In this document: positions 7,688 to 15,296 of the stretch, one piece after another
Layout of the letters: every line of letters starts with the position of its first letter
Numbering within the stretch: position 1 is the first letter of the stretch
Source of the DNA: CAISGS01 sp044376615
GTDB lineage: Bacteria > Pseudomonadota > Alphaproteobacteria > Caulobacterales > Caulobacteraceae
Assembly: GCA_044376615.1 (NCBI GenBank)
Contig: JBILKO010000034.1
Location: 1 to 22,334, forward strand
Direction: 5' to 3'
Length of the DNA: 22,334 bases
Made by a program: the position numbers and the translations under genes
Notes under the pieces: generated by a model
Seen by the model: only the letters and a program-made list of their open reading frames with translations
What the model was told of the DNA's origin: nothing
The model's database searches: none

Positions 7688-7720
7688 AACCCTTGCGCGT
7701 TAATACCCGGCACAAGGGTT
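7688..7720 (-). promoter_or_regulatory. Hairpin in the rodZ leader
   Basis: On the minus strand AACCCTTGTGC (7720-7710) pairs with GCGCAAGGGTT (7698-7688), giving an 11-bp stem with one U-G wobble and an 11-nt loop. It lies about 20 nt upstream of the rodZ ATG. No T-run follows, so it is not a classical terminator. It could be a leader structure or, as DNA, an operator. Confidence 0.45.
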
Positions 7721-7764
7721 TAATATTTGGTAAATCTTTATTAAGGCTAGTCCTCTAGCAGACA

Positions 7765-7800
7765 ATCTGTTTCTATTCAATAGCTTAAATGGAAACAGAT
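7765..7800 (-). terminator. Stem-loop at the end of ptsP
   Basis: ATCTGTTTC (7800-7792, minus strand) pairs perfectly with GAAACAGAT (7773-7765). After one C-A mismatch, three more A-T pairs extend the stem around a 10-nt loop that includes the ptsP TAA stop. The left arm is the coding sequence for the last PtsP residues. The downstream bases TTGTCT are only mildly T-rich, so termination strength is uncertain. Confidence 0.5.
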
Positions 7801-10049
7801 AACTTTCGCGCTAAGGTTTCAATTTCGTTGCGCACCGAGCCAGCTGATCCTTTTAGTAAATTCACAACACCACGGCGTGCGGCTTCGCGGTCGCTCGATA
7901 GGACCATGGCCTTGACGGGCCCAATCCCTGCCGGTGGCATGGATAATTGATCGAACCCTAGCGCTGTTAGGGCAAAGGCTTCGAGTGGTCGCCCGGCCAT
8001 CTCGCCGCAGACCGAAACTGGCGTTCCGCTTTCCTGACAGGCATCTTGTATAGTCTTTAGGACCCGCAAAGCGGGCGGGGACAAGGGGTCATAGCGATCG
8101 GCGACACGCGGATTGCCCCGATCAGCCGCGAACAGATACTGCATCAGGTCATTGGTGCCGACCGAGACAAAGTCCGTCAGGGGCAATAGGGCGTCTAGGT
8201 GCCAGATCAGAGAGGGGGCCTCAATCATGGCGCCAACGCGCAATAAGCCTGGCGCTGCTCGCCCACGGCGCTGAGCCCAGGCGATTTCATGATCAACCAG
8301 GGCGCGAGCGGCGCGAAACTCTTCGACATTGGCCACGAGCGGAAACATGACCCGCAATTCTTGGCCACCGGATGCTGCGATGAGGGCACGCAGCTGCAGG
8401 CGCAATAGGGCCGGGCGGTCTAGGCCCATACGCACGGCCCGCCAACCCAGGGCAGGATTATCTTCCCGCTCGGCCTCAAGATAAGGCAGGACCTTGTCAC
8501 CGCCGAGATCGAGCGTCCGGAAGGTCACGGGCCTGCCCTCAGCCGCCTCCATGACGCGTTTATAGAGCTGTGTTTGGGCCTCGAGCCTTGGCAGCTCTTC
8601 GGCGACCATGAACTGAAATTCAGTGCGGAACAGGCCAATCCCCTCGGCACCGGTCTCGTTCAAGATATCGAGGTCAACGGCTAGACCTGCGTTCATCAAC
8701 AAGGTGACCTTGGCCCCGTCGCGGGTAAAGGCGGGCGTATTGCGAAGCAAGGCAAATTCGGCCCGGCGCAAGGCCCTAACCTGCATGCGTGCGCCGACCG
8801 ACTCGATAACGTCGGCCCGTGGGCGCAGATAGGCCTCACCGGTTTCACCATCAACAATGACTGGGTCGCCCTCGGACAGGCGGTCGCGAAGACCAATCAG
8901 GCGGCCGACACAGGGAATATCCAAGGCCCGCGCAACAATTGCCGCATGACTAGCGGAAGACCCTTCCTCTAGCAGCAGGCCCTTCAGCTTGGTTCGGTCG
9001 TATTCGAGCAGGTCAGCGGGGCCAAGATTTCGTGCGATGAGGATCGCGTCATCAGGCAGAACCCGCGCGGCCACGCCTTCGCCGGTTAGGTGACGCAGTA
9101 GCCGATCGTTCAAATCTTCTAAATCGTGCAGGCGTTCGCGAAGATAGGGGTCTCGGGCCTGGCCAAGACGGGCCCGGTGCTCGGACCGAACGCGTTCAAC
9201 AGCCGCCTCGGCCGTAAGCCCTGAGCTAACCGCCTCCTGCAGAGATCGGTTCCAACCGCGGTCATGGGCAAACATACGGTAGGTCTCAAGCACCTCATAT
9301 GACGCGCCAACCAGCCCGTGTTGCCCATCCAGCATCTGATCGAGCTGAATCTGAAGGGCGGCGATGGCCTCGGTTAGGCGCTTTTCCTCTGCCGGAACAT
9401 CTTCGGACAGCAGCTTAGAGGGGGCGACCGGTACCTCGTGCAGGACTGCGCGGCCATATGCCAGGCCATCGGCAAACTTGGTGCCTTTTATACGCTCTGG
9501 CCTGTGTGGCGCGAGTTCGACGGTTTTGAGTTCGGACTCATCGACCAATTCACCGCCCGCGACCATTTCGGCCAGCACCATGGCGATGATTTGCAGGTCC
9601 TCTACCTCTTCGTCGGTATAGACCCGTTCAGTGCGGTTTTGTACGACCAAGACGCCAATGGTCCGGCCACCGCGCAAGAGGGGCACACCCAGAAACGCAT
9701 GGAAGGGGTCTTCGCCGGTTTCTGGGCGATAGGAAAAGTGCGGGTTATTCGGCGCGTCCGAAATATTGAGTGGCCGCCCGAGGCGCATAATCTCGCCAAC
9801 CAGACCTTCGCCGGGCTTGAGGGTAGTGGAGTGCACCGCCTGTGGGTTTAGGCCTTCGGTTGCGAAAAGCTCGAGATCGTTCGTCGATCGGCGTAGATAG
9901 ATCGAACACACTTCGGCGACCATGGATCCGGCAATGATCCGTACAACCATATTCAGGCGTGCCTGGGCCGGACCACCACTGGCCATAGCTTCGCGGATCT
10001 GGCGCAATAGGCTGCGCGGACCCCTTATGGCTAGACCCGGTGTTGGCAT
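7785..10049 (-). CDS. ptsP: PtsP, enzyme I of the nitrogen phosphotransferase system (EI-Ntr)
   Basis: EI-Ntr takes phosphate from PEP and passes it to NPr and then EIIA-Ntr, a regulatory relay that senses nitrogen and often feeds stringent-response and potassium control. The 754-residue protein has an N-terminal GAF domain (about 15-165), which binds glutamine in studied homologues. The EI module follows: an HPr-binding helical region, the phospho-His swivel domain with GSSASHAAIVAR (active His368), and the PEP-binding barrel with GIGLFRTEFQF (about 470-480), FRTLDLGGDK and the active cysteine in VCGEMAGRP (Cys681). ATG 10049 gives the normal family length; an AGGGGA lies about 11 nt upstream. 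It follows lysC on the same strand after 168 bases that hold two inverted repeats. No ptsO or ptsN is in the window. Confidence 0.96.
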   Translation of the reverse strand: MPTPGLAIRGPRSLLRQIREAMASGGPAQARLNMVVRIIAGSMVAEVCSIYLRRSTNDLELFATEGLNPQAVHSTTLKPGEGLVGEIMRLGRPLNISDAPNNPHFSYRPETGEDPFHAFLGVPLLRGGRTIGVLVVQNRTERVYTDEEVEDLQIIAMVLAEMVAGGELVDESELKTVELAPHRPERIKGTKFADGLAYGRAVLHEVPVAPSKLLSEDVPAEEKRLTEAIAALQIQLDQMLDGQHGLVGASYEVLETYRMFAHDRGWNRSLQEAVSSGLTAEAAVERVRSEHRARLGQARDPYLRERLHDLEDLNDRLLRHLTGEGVAARVLPDDAILIARNLGPADLLEYDRTKLKGLLLEEGSSASHAAIVARALDIPCVGRLIGLRDRLSEGDPVIVDGETGEAYLRPRADVIESVGARMQVRALRRAEFALLRNTPAFTRDGAKVTLLMNAGLAVDLDILNETGAEGIGLFRTEFQFMVAEELPRLEAQTQLYKRVMEAAEGRPVTFRTLDLGGDKVLPYLEAEREDNPALGWRAVRMGLDRPALLRLQLRALIAASGGQELRVMFPLVANVEEFRAARALVDHEIAWAQRRGRAAPGLLRVGAMIEAPSLIWHLDALLPLTDFVSVGTNDLMQYLFAADRGNPRVADRYDPLSPPALRVLKTIQDACQESGTPVSVCGEMAGRPLEAFALTALGFDQLSMPPAGIGPVKAMVLSSDREAARRGVVNLLKGSAGSVRNEIETLARKLSVSI

Positions 10050-10123
10050 TCTGGCTCGTGTCCCCTGCTCAAAGGGCCTTGTATCAGAGTTTGCCCATTA
10101 CATACTGTCCCTGCGCAAACAAG

Positions 10124-10142
10124 TTCACCTTAAAAGGGTGAA
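10124..10142. promoter_or_regulatory. Operator-like inverted repeat upstream of ptsP
   Basis: TTCACC (10124-10129) and GGTGAA (10137-10142) form a perfect 6-bp inverted repeat with a 7-bp centre. Outside it, AAGTT begins at 10121 and AACTT ends at 10152, adding an imperfect outer symmetry. It lies about 75 bases upstream of the ptsP start in a 168-base gap. A protein-binding site is plausible, but the regulator is unknown. Confidence 0.35.
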
Positions 10143-10171
10143 TGTTCAACTTAGGTTGATACGTGCGCAGC

Positions 10172-10203
10172 AATGCCCAAAATCTCATCGGTTTACGGGC
10201 ATT
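10172..10203 (-). terminator. Weak stem-loop after lysC
   Basis: AATGCCC (10172-10178) and GGGCATT (10197-10203) form a 7-bp stem with an 18-nt loop, starting about 15 bases beyond the lysC stop. No T-run follows on the minus strand, so it is only a possible attenuator or 3' end between lysC and ptsP. Confidence 0.3.
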
Positions 10204-10217
10204 TTCGAACAGTGTGG

Positions 10218-11465
10218 CTAGAGCTGATCCAATCCGTAAGCGGCATGCAGGGCGCGGACCGCCAGTTCGGTATAGGCTGAGTCAATCAGAACACTGATCT
10301 TGATCTCAGAGGTCGAGATCACCTGGATATTGACGCCCTTTTCGGCCAGGGCACTGAACATGGTTTTGGCAACGCCTGCATGGCTACGCATGCCAACGCC
10401 GATAACCGAGACCTTGGCGACATCTTCATTGAGAGCAACATCTTCAAAGCCGATATCGGCCTTCGCCGCTTGCATGATTTCGATGGTCCGAGCGGCGTCG
10501 CGCTTGCCGACCGTGAATTCCATATTGGCTGCATCGGTGGTGCGCGCCCTAGACTGAACGATCATATCGACATTGACATTGGCATCGGCGAGCCGAGAAA
10601 AAATCTTGGATGACACACCCGGATGGTCGGGCAGACCAAACAGAGTGATCTTGGCTTCGTCGCGGCTATAGGCGACCCCGCTGACGATACGTTTTTCCAC
10701 GATCTCCTCCTCGTCACACACAATCGTGCCCTGGCCGGGGGCTTGACCCGGCTCTACAAAACTCGACAACACCCGTAAGGGCACATTCTTGGCCATGGCC
10801 AGTTCAACAGAGCGGGTCTGCAAGACCTTGGCGCCCAGTGAAGCCATTTCCAGCATTTCTTCATAGCTGATCTTGGCTAGGCGGCGGGCCTTGCTCTCAA
10901 TGCGCGGATCAGTCGTATAGACCCCGTCGACATCGGTATAGATATCACACGCCCCGCCTATGGCGGCGGCAATAGCAACGGCGCTGGTGTCCGAACCGCC
11001 GCGGCCGAGCGTGGCAATACGCCCATCGCGGGTTACGCCTTGAAAGCCTGCAATCACGGCGACTTCGCCGGCGGCAAAGGCGGCTTCAAGATTGGTTGGC
11101 GGAATTTCGTCAATCCGGGCACGGCCATGCGCATCATCGGTCAGTAGGGGAACCTGCCAGCCCATCCAAGACCGGGCCTTGATTCCCATATGGCGCAGGG
11201 TCATGGACAGTAGGCCCGCGGTCACCTGTTCACCGGAGGCGACCACGACATCATAATCATCATCAGATGGCGCAAGGCCCTCGGCAGCATTGCCAGCCCC
11301 ATCGGTCCAGGCCACCAACTGATTGGTCTGACCGGCCATGGCCGATACCACGACCGCGACCTGGTGGCCTGCTGCAACCTCGGCAGCGACCAGGCGACCG
11401 ACCCGCGCAATTCGCTCCAGGTCCGCAACCGAGGTTCCCCCAAATTTCATCACCAGACGAGACAC
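10218..11465 (-). CDS. lysC: Aspartokinase LysC
   Basis: Aspartokinase phosphorylates aspartate at the entry to lysine (diaminopimelate), threonine and methionine synthesis. The 415-residue product is a single-function enzyme. Its kinase domain shows KFGGTSV (7-13), GRGGSDTSAVAIAAA and CDIYTDVDGVYTTDPR. Two C-terminal ACT domains follow, with LPDHPGVSSKIFSRLADANVNVDMIVQ and SHAGVAKTMFSALAEKGVNIQVISTSEIKISV split over them, which normally bind lysine or threonine for feedback inhibition. GTG 11465 is the start, with AGGAAAGG upstream; the next in-frame ATG (11450) would cut into the first strand. It diverges from ubiG, a common alphaproteobacterial arrangement. I see no riboswitch-sized leader. 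Confidence 0.97.
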   Translation of the reverse strand: MSRLVMKFGGTSVADLERIARVGRLVAAEVAAGHQVAVVVSAMAGQTNQLVAWTDGAGNAAEGLAPSDDDYDVVVASGEQVTAGLLSMTLRHMGIKARSWMGWQVPLLTDDAHGRARIDEIPPTNLEAAFAAGEVAVIAGFQGVTRDGRIATLGRGGSDTSAVAIAAAIGGACDIYTDVDGVYTTDPRIESKARRLAKISYEEMLEMASLGAKVLQTRSVELAMAKNVPLRVLSSFVEPGQAPGQGTIVCDEEEIVEKRIVSGVAYSRDEAKITLFGLPDHPGVSSKIFSRLADANVNVDMIVQSRARTTDAANMEFTVGKRDAARTIEIMQAAKADIGFEDVALNEDVAKVSVIGVGMRSHAGVAKTMFSALAEKGVNIQVISTSEIKISVLIDSAYTELAVRALHAAYGLDQL

Positions 11466-11587
11466 GCTTGGCCAGCCTTTCCTATAGTCCCGGGCTTGCC
11501 AGATCGGCTTTTGACAGCCATCTCCAACAAGAAGTGACGCTTTCTAGCGACGACTAGCCCGCGCGGCAATCCAAGACGGTGTAAACT

Positions 11588-12352
11588 ATGCAAGATAAAC
11601 CGACCGATCAGGCCGAAGGCTGGAGTGTTGATCCCGATGAGGTCGAACGGTTCTCGAAGATCGCCGCCGAATGGTGGGACCCAAAAGGCAAGTTTGCGCC
11701 CCTGCACCGATTTAATCCTGTGCGGCTGGAATTCATTCGCGATCAAGTCGCCAGCCGATTTGGCCGTGATGGTCGCGCGCGCCAGCCCTTTTCGGGCCTA
11801 AACCTACTCGATATCGGCTGCGGCGGCGGCCTGTTGTCAGAGCCTATGTGCCGACTAGGGTTTGACGTGACGGCCGTTGATGCGTCCGAGCGAAATATCA
11901 AGACGGCGTCGACCCATGCGGGTGAACAGGGACTGGCCATCAGGTTTCGCTGTTCGACGGCCGAGACCCTGCTGGCAGAGGGGGCCGGGCCCTTTGACGT
12001 TATCTTGAATATGGAAGTGATTGAGCACGTCGCCGATCCAGGTGCCTATTTGCGAACCTGTTCGCAGCTCTTAGCGCCGGGCGGATTGATGATCGTGGCC
12101 ACGCTTAATCGCACGCTCAAGGCCCTAGCCCTGGCCAAGATCGGGGCGGAATATGTTCTACGCTGGTTACCGGCTGGGACCCATGACTGGAACAAGTTCC
12201 TAAAGCCTGAAGAGCTGGTGGCCTTTTTGCACGGAGAGCCTGTGCAGACCGAAGGGCCGTTTGGGGTCAGTTTCAATCCCCTGACCGGCCGCTGGAGCCA
12301 ATCAGGGGATATCGATATCAATTATATGATGACGGTAAACCGTCCGGCCTAG
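11588..12352 (+). CDS. ubiG: UbiG, ubiquinone O-methyltransferase
   Basis: UbiG carries out both O-methylations of ubiquinone biosynthesis using S-adenosylmethionine. The 254-residue protein has the UbiG N-terminal signature (EVERFSKIAAEWWDPKGKFAPLH with RFNPVRLEFI), SAM motif I LLDIGCGGGLLSEPM and the acidic strand VTAVDASERNI. The MEVIEHV motif and the late GTHDWNKFLKPEEL segment are typical of the family. ATG 11588 gives the normal length; the ribosome binding site is weak. The 122-base gap to lysC must hold both divergent promoters, and I could not place convincing boxes. It converges on the next gene, both stops lying in CTAG at 12349-12352. Confidence 0.96.
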   Translation: MQDKPTDQAEGWSVDPDEVERFSKIAAEWWDPKGKFAPLHRFNPVRLEFIRDQVASRFGRDGRARQPFSGLNLLDIGCGGGLLSEPMCRLGFDVTAVDASERNIKTASTHAGEQGLAIRFRCSTAETLLAEGAGPFDVILNMEVIEHVADPGAYLRTCSQLLAPGGLMIVATLNRTLKALALAKIGAEYVLRWLPAGTHDWNKFLKPEELVAFLHGEPVQTEGPFGVSFNPLTGRWSQSGDIDINYMMTVNRPA

Positions 12353-12873
12353 ACCGTCTTGTCTATGACGAGGGATGGCGCAGGCGGTGTGGTCGAGGCC
12401 TTGGCAGATGCCCCATAGGCCGAACTCGACGCGCTGGAGTCTTGCAGATTCTTCAAAAACGCGGCTAAGGCGTCAGCGACGGCCTTGCTAACATCGTTGG
12501 GTGCCGAATTTGGCGGGGTTGATCCAGCCTGCCTAGCAGTGTCCTTGTCGCCAGCGCGTTCAGCGCCGCCGTCATTGTCGCCGTCCTTATCCCTTGGTGG
12601 CCGAGGTCCGTTTGGACCGTCTGTGCCCCTAGGTCCCTTGGTCGCGAGGCTTTCGAAAAAGCTCTTGAGGGTATCAGCCTGGTCCTGGGTCAAGTTGCCG
12701 GATTGAACCTGGCTCGACAGCAGGGATTCCATCTTTTCCTTGCCGCCTGGCCCTTTTGGCGGCGGTGGAGGAGGGGCGGCACCTTGAGCGCCGTCGGCTC
12801 TTTGTGAACCGCCCGAAATCTGAAGTAAGGATGCAAGCGGTGAGCCAGCAGATGATAGGGCGCTAACAGACAA
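12349..12873 (-). CDS. Unrecognised low-complexity Pro/Gly/Ser-rich protein
   Basis: I do not recognise this protein. From a TTG at 12873, which has GGGAG 6 nt upstream, it would have 174 residues. A short Ser/Leu-rich N-terminus (SVSALSSAGSPLASLLQ) is followed by a proline run (PPPPPPKGPGG, about 34-44). A likely amphipathic helix comes next (about 45-78, including LLSSQVQSGNLTQDQADTLK), then a disordered charged Gly/Asp/Arg tract (79-115). A second Ala-rich helix (128-146) and a Ser/Ala/Pro tail close it. There is no transmembrane segment, cysteine or obvious enzyme motif. GTG at 12900 or TTG at 12945 could also be starts. The first helix vaguely recalls small alphaproteobacterial proteins of unknown function. 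It overlaps the ubiG stop through CTAG. Confidence 0.7.
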   Translation of the reverse strand: MSVSALSSAGSPLASLLQISGGSQRADGAQGAAPPPPPPKGPGGKEKMESLLSSQVQSGNLTQDQADTLKSFFESLATKGPRGTDGPNGPRPPRDKDGDNDGGAERAGDKDTARQAGSTPPNSAPNDVSKAVADALAAFLKNLQDSSASSSAYGASAKASTTPPAPSLVIDKTV

Positions 12874-12960
12874 GGCAATCTCCCAATTTGAGCGGATCAC
12901 AGATCCAAACCCCAGCTGGTATTTTGCCCGTCTAGGGTTAACCAAACACTCTCGGTTGGG

Positions 12961-12985
12961 AAAAAACTTGCGCTACTGCCAGCGC
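12961..12985 (-). terminator. Rho-independent terminator of the comF-grxC-nit-DUF1178 operon
   Basis: Just after the DUF1178 stop the minus strand reads GCGCTG, loop GCAG, TAGCGC (12985-12970), a GC-rich 6-bp stem with one wobble. Three bases then lead to a run of six T (12966-12961). Position and T-run make this the best classical terminator in the window. Confidence 0.72.
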
Positions 12986-12991
12986 GAAAAA

Positions 12992-13417
12992 CTAGTTCAG
13001 TTTTTCTTTGTCGACGGGCTTAGGGGGCATGGGCATGACCTTTACCCCGTCCGCGACCAGGTCTTTGATGTCTTGCTGCGTCGCCTGCCCAAAAATGCCG
13101 CGCTCCTCAGATCGGCCCTCATGGATCGCTCTGGCCTCTGACGCGAAGCTATCGCCGACATCATCAAAATGGGTTTCAACATGTTCGCGGACGGCATTAA
13201 GCGTTTCCTTGACCTCGGCTGGGTCAAAATCCAGCCCAGACGTTGATTCGCGCTTGCCGACCACAGCGGGTGCCATAATCGCCTTGCGCACGCCGTTGGT
13301 TCCGCAAGCCGGGCATGAGACGAGACCACGGGCGGCCTGGTCATCAAAATCACATGAGGTACCGAACCAGCCCTCGAACCTATGGTCTTGTTCGCAAATC
13401 AAGGCGTATCGGATCAT
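12992..13417 (-). CDS. DUF1178 family protein
   Basis: This 141-residue protein belongs to DUF1178, a family of unknown function widespread in Alpha- and Betaproteobacteria. The N-terminus has the family pattern MIRYALICEQDHRFEGWF with C8 and H12, and CPACG (C35, C38) suggests a zinc-ribbon-like site. The middle holds KETLNAVREHVETHFDDVG and FASEARAIHEG, both characteristic, and the GIFGQAT and KVMPMPPKP ends are also typical. Its ATG overlaps the nit stop by ATGA, so it is translationally coupled, and it is the last gene of a four-gene run ending in a terminator. Function is unknown; the constant company of glutaredoxin and a Nit amidase hints at redox or thiol housekeeping, but that is only inference. 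Confidence 0.93.
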   Translation of the reverse strand: MIRYALICEQDHRFEGWFGTSCDFDDQAARGLVSCPACGTNGVRKAIMAPAVVGKRESTSGLDFDPAEVKETLNAVREHVETHFDDVGDSFASEARAIHEGRSEERGIFGQATQQDIKDLVADGVKVMPMPPKPVDKEKLN

Positions 13418-14244
13418 CTAACCGGTCCGGAAAAACTGCGGTCATGGATAAGGGCCGGAATAGCGGATCGGGCCTTGGCTACATCGTCCAGGTTCAGAAC
13501 CGCATTCAAGACGCCCGGCGCGTCGTGGTCAAGCTGCGCGATGATCTCGCCCCAAGGCCCAACGATGATGGAGTGGCCCCAAGTGGCGCGGCCATCCTCG
13601 TGTGTGCCGCCCTGGGCGGGTGCAAGGACAAAGCTGCCTGTTTCAATTGCCCGCGCTCGCAAAAGGGTCTCCCAATGGGCAGCCCCAGTTGGCCGGGTAA
13701 AGGCGGCCGGTACGCTGATCAGGCTGGCCCCGGCTTGGGCCAGGACGCGATAGAGATAGGCAAAGCGCATGTCATAACAGATGCTCAAGCCAAGCTTGCC
13801 CCAAGGCATGCCAGCAACGACCGCAGTATCGCCAGGGGTATAAGCACTGGATTCCCGGTGCCGCTCGCCAGTTGGCAGATCGACATCGAACATGTGGATC
13901 TTGTCATAGGCGTCGACAATTTCACCCAATGGCGAGATTAATAGGCTGCGGTTGGCCGCTTGGCCGTCGGAGCGCAAGACCAGAGCCGATCCGATCAAGA
14001 GCCAGATCTTGAGTTCAGCGGCCAAGCCCTTGAGGCCCTGGACACACGCGTCATCCTCGACTGAACACAGGGCCTCGAACATGGCCGCGCGGTTCTTTTG
14101 CAAGAGATTTGTGCCTTCAGGCGTCATGACCAGTTCTGCGCCGGCTGCCGCCGCCTGACGGATCAGGGGCGCGGCATGGGCCAAGGCGTCGGCCTGATTT
14201 GTTGGGGTCCGAAGCTGGACAAGGGCGACGGCGACGGACGTCAT
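13414..14244 (-). CDS. Nit-type carbon-nitrogen hydrolase (probable deaminated glutathione/omega-amidase)
   Basis: This is a nitrilase-superfamily amidase of 276 residues. The catalytic triad is visible: Glu43 in MTPEGTN, Lys115 in YDKIHMFDVD and Cys156 in GLSICYDMRF. The segments GERHRESSAYTPGD and PAAFTRPTGAAHWETLLRARAIE match the Nit1 branch, whose studied members hydrolyse deaminated glutathione or alpha-keto-amides. The end (GEIIAQLDHDAPG) is complete. Both ends overlap neighbours by ATGA (grxC before, DUF1178 after). The adjacent glutaredoxin supports a repair role in glutathione metabolism. Substrate is inferred from family and context; another omega-amidase activity is possible. Confidence 0.92.
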   Translation of the reverse strand: MTSVAVALVQLRTPTNQADALAHAAPLIRQAAAAGAELVMTPEGTNLLQKNRAAMFEALCSVEDDACVQGLKGLAAELKIWLLIGSALVLRSDGQAANRSLLISPLGEIVDAYDKIHMFDVDLPTGERHRESSAYTPGDTAVVAGMPWGKLGLSICYDMRFAYLYRVLAQAGASLISVPAAFTRPTGAAHWETLLRARAIETGSFVLAPAQGGTHEDGRATWGHSIIVGPWGEIIAQLDHDAPGVLNAVLNLDDVAKARSAIPALIHDRSFSGPVR

Positions 14245-14495
14245 GCGGCTAGAAGCTTATCCAGTTCGCCCTTGCCTTCTAGCGCCATCAGGTCGTCACA
14301 ACCGCCGACATGGGTGTCGCCGATGAAGATTTGCGGATAGGATGAGCGTCCCGAGCGCTGCATCATTTCTTGGCGAAGGGCGGGGTCCATGCTCGCCTCA
14401 ATTTCTTTGAAATTGACACCCTTCTTGGTCAGAAGGCCAAGCGCGCGGCTGCAATAGGGGCAAAATGGCTTGGTATAGATGGTTACCGGGCTCAT
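14241..14495 (-). CDS. grxC: Glutaredoxin 3 (GrxC-like)
   Basis: This small dithiol glutaredoxin, about 84 residues, reduces disulfides with glutathione. The active site is CPYC (C12, C15) in TKPFCPYCSRA. The cis-proline SYPQIFIG and the glutathione-binding GGCDDL follow in the usual places. ATG 14495 is chosen because GAGG lies 6 nt upstream; the GTG at 14507 would add four residues and has no ribosome binding site. It overlaps the nit start by ATGA and lies 33 bases after comF, forming one transcription unit. Confidence 0.95.
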   Translation of the reverse strand: MSPVTIYTKPFCPYCSRALGLLTKKGVNFKEIEASMDPALRQEMMQRSGRSSYPQIFIGDTHVGGCDDLMALEGKGELDKLLAA

Positions 14496-14528
14496 AGCGG
14501 ACCTCACATGGGAAAGAGTAACAAGGCC

Positions 14529-15260
14529 TCATATAGGTTGATTTTGCGTTTCGCGCACCCGCGCAATAACCGCCAAATCGACACTTCTGGCCCCCGCCTG
14601 AACCAAGGCCTTGGCGCAGGCCTCCGCCGTTGCCCCAGTTGTCAGCACATCATCGATTAAAAGCAAACGCCTGCCTCTGATATTTGCCCGCTTGTTGGCT
14701 GGAACCCAAAATGCACCGGCGACGTTCCGCTGGCGGCCCGATCCCGACCGCCCGCCCTGGCTAGCCGTGTCGCGCCGCCGTTGCAGACTATCGGCCAGAT
14801 AGGCGAGCCCAGCACGGCGAGCCATGGGCCGGGCGATTTCTGCAGCCTGGTTATAGCGGCGGTGCATCAGCCTAAACGGGTGAAGCGGAACAGGGACAAT
14901 TGCGTCTGCATCTTGAACCAGGGGCTGGGCGGCGCGGCTAATCCATAGGCTGAAAAGGCTGGCGAGGTCAGGACGATCAGCATGTTTGAATTGTAAGATT
15001 AGGTCGCGTGACGCCTCATCATAGAGACATGCCGCCCTGGCGCGGGTAAAGGCTTTGGGCTTAGCCATGCAGGCGGCGCAGCGAACGCCTTTGCCCTGGT
15101 CATAGTCAAACGGCAAGCCACAGCCGTCGCAGACTGGGTCTTCCAAAAAGACGACCTTGCTAAAGATTTCGGCACTCAGGCCAAGTCCCTGGGCGGTTTG
15201 ACCGCCATGGTCTTGCGGCGGGAACATAAGATCCAGGACTTGGCGCGCTAAAGCCCTCAT
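14529..15260 (-). CDS. comF: ComF family protein (phosphoribosyltransferase fold)
   Basis: ComF-family proteins combine a zinc finger with a type I phosphoribosyltransferase domain; ComF supports DNA uptake in competent species, but in most alphaproteobacteria the role is untested. The 243-residue product has a CxxC/CxxC knuckle (C44, C47, C61, C64) followed by ARAACLYDEASRDLILQFKH. The middle has VPVPLHPFRLMHRRYNQAAEIA, and the PRPP loop is LLLIDDVLTTGATAEAC (about 199-215). ATG 15260 is the natural start. It heads the comF-grxC-nit-DUF1178 run and diverges from the methyltransferase gene across only 36 bases, so the two promoters must overlap or abut. No other competence gene is in the window. 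Confidence 0.94.
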   Translation of the reverse strand: MRALARQVLDLMFPPQDHGGQTAQGLGLSAEIFSKVVFLEDPVCDGCGLPFDYDQGKGVRCAACMAKPKAFTRARAACLYDEASRDLILQFKHADRPDLASLFSLWISRAAQPLVQDADAIVPVPLHPFRLMHRRYNQAAEIARPMARRAGLAYLADSLQRRRDTASQGGRSGSGRQRNVAGAFWVPANKRANIRGRRLLLIDDVLTTGATAEACAKALVQAGARSVDLAVIARVRETQNQPI

Positions 15261-15296
15261 GGCACCGCTCTAGATTGGTGATATAGGCCTTGACCC

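Noticed and set aside
11466..11587. Riboswitch or promoter boxes in the lysC/ubiG gap.
   Set aside because: At 122 bases shared by two genes there is no room for a lysine riboswitch. A TTGACA on the plus strand at about 11515 has no acceptable -10 box at the right distance.
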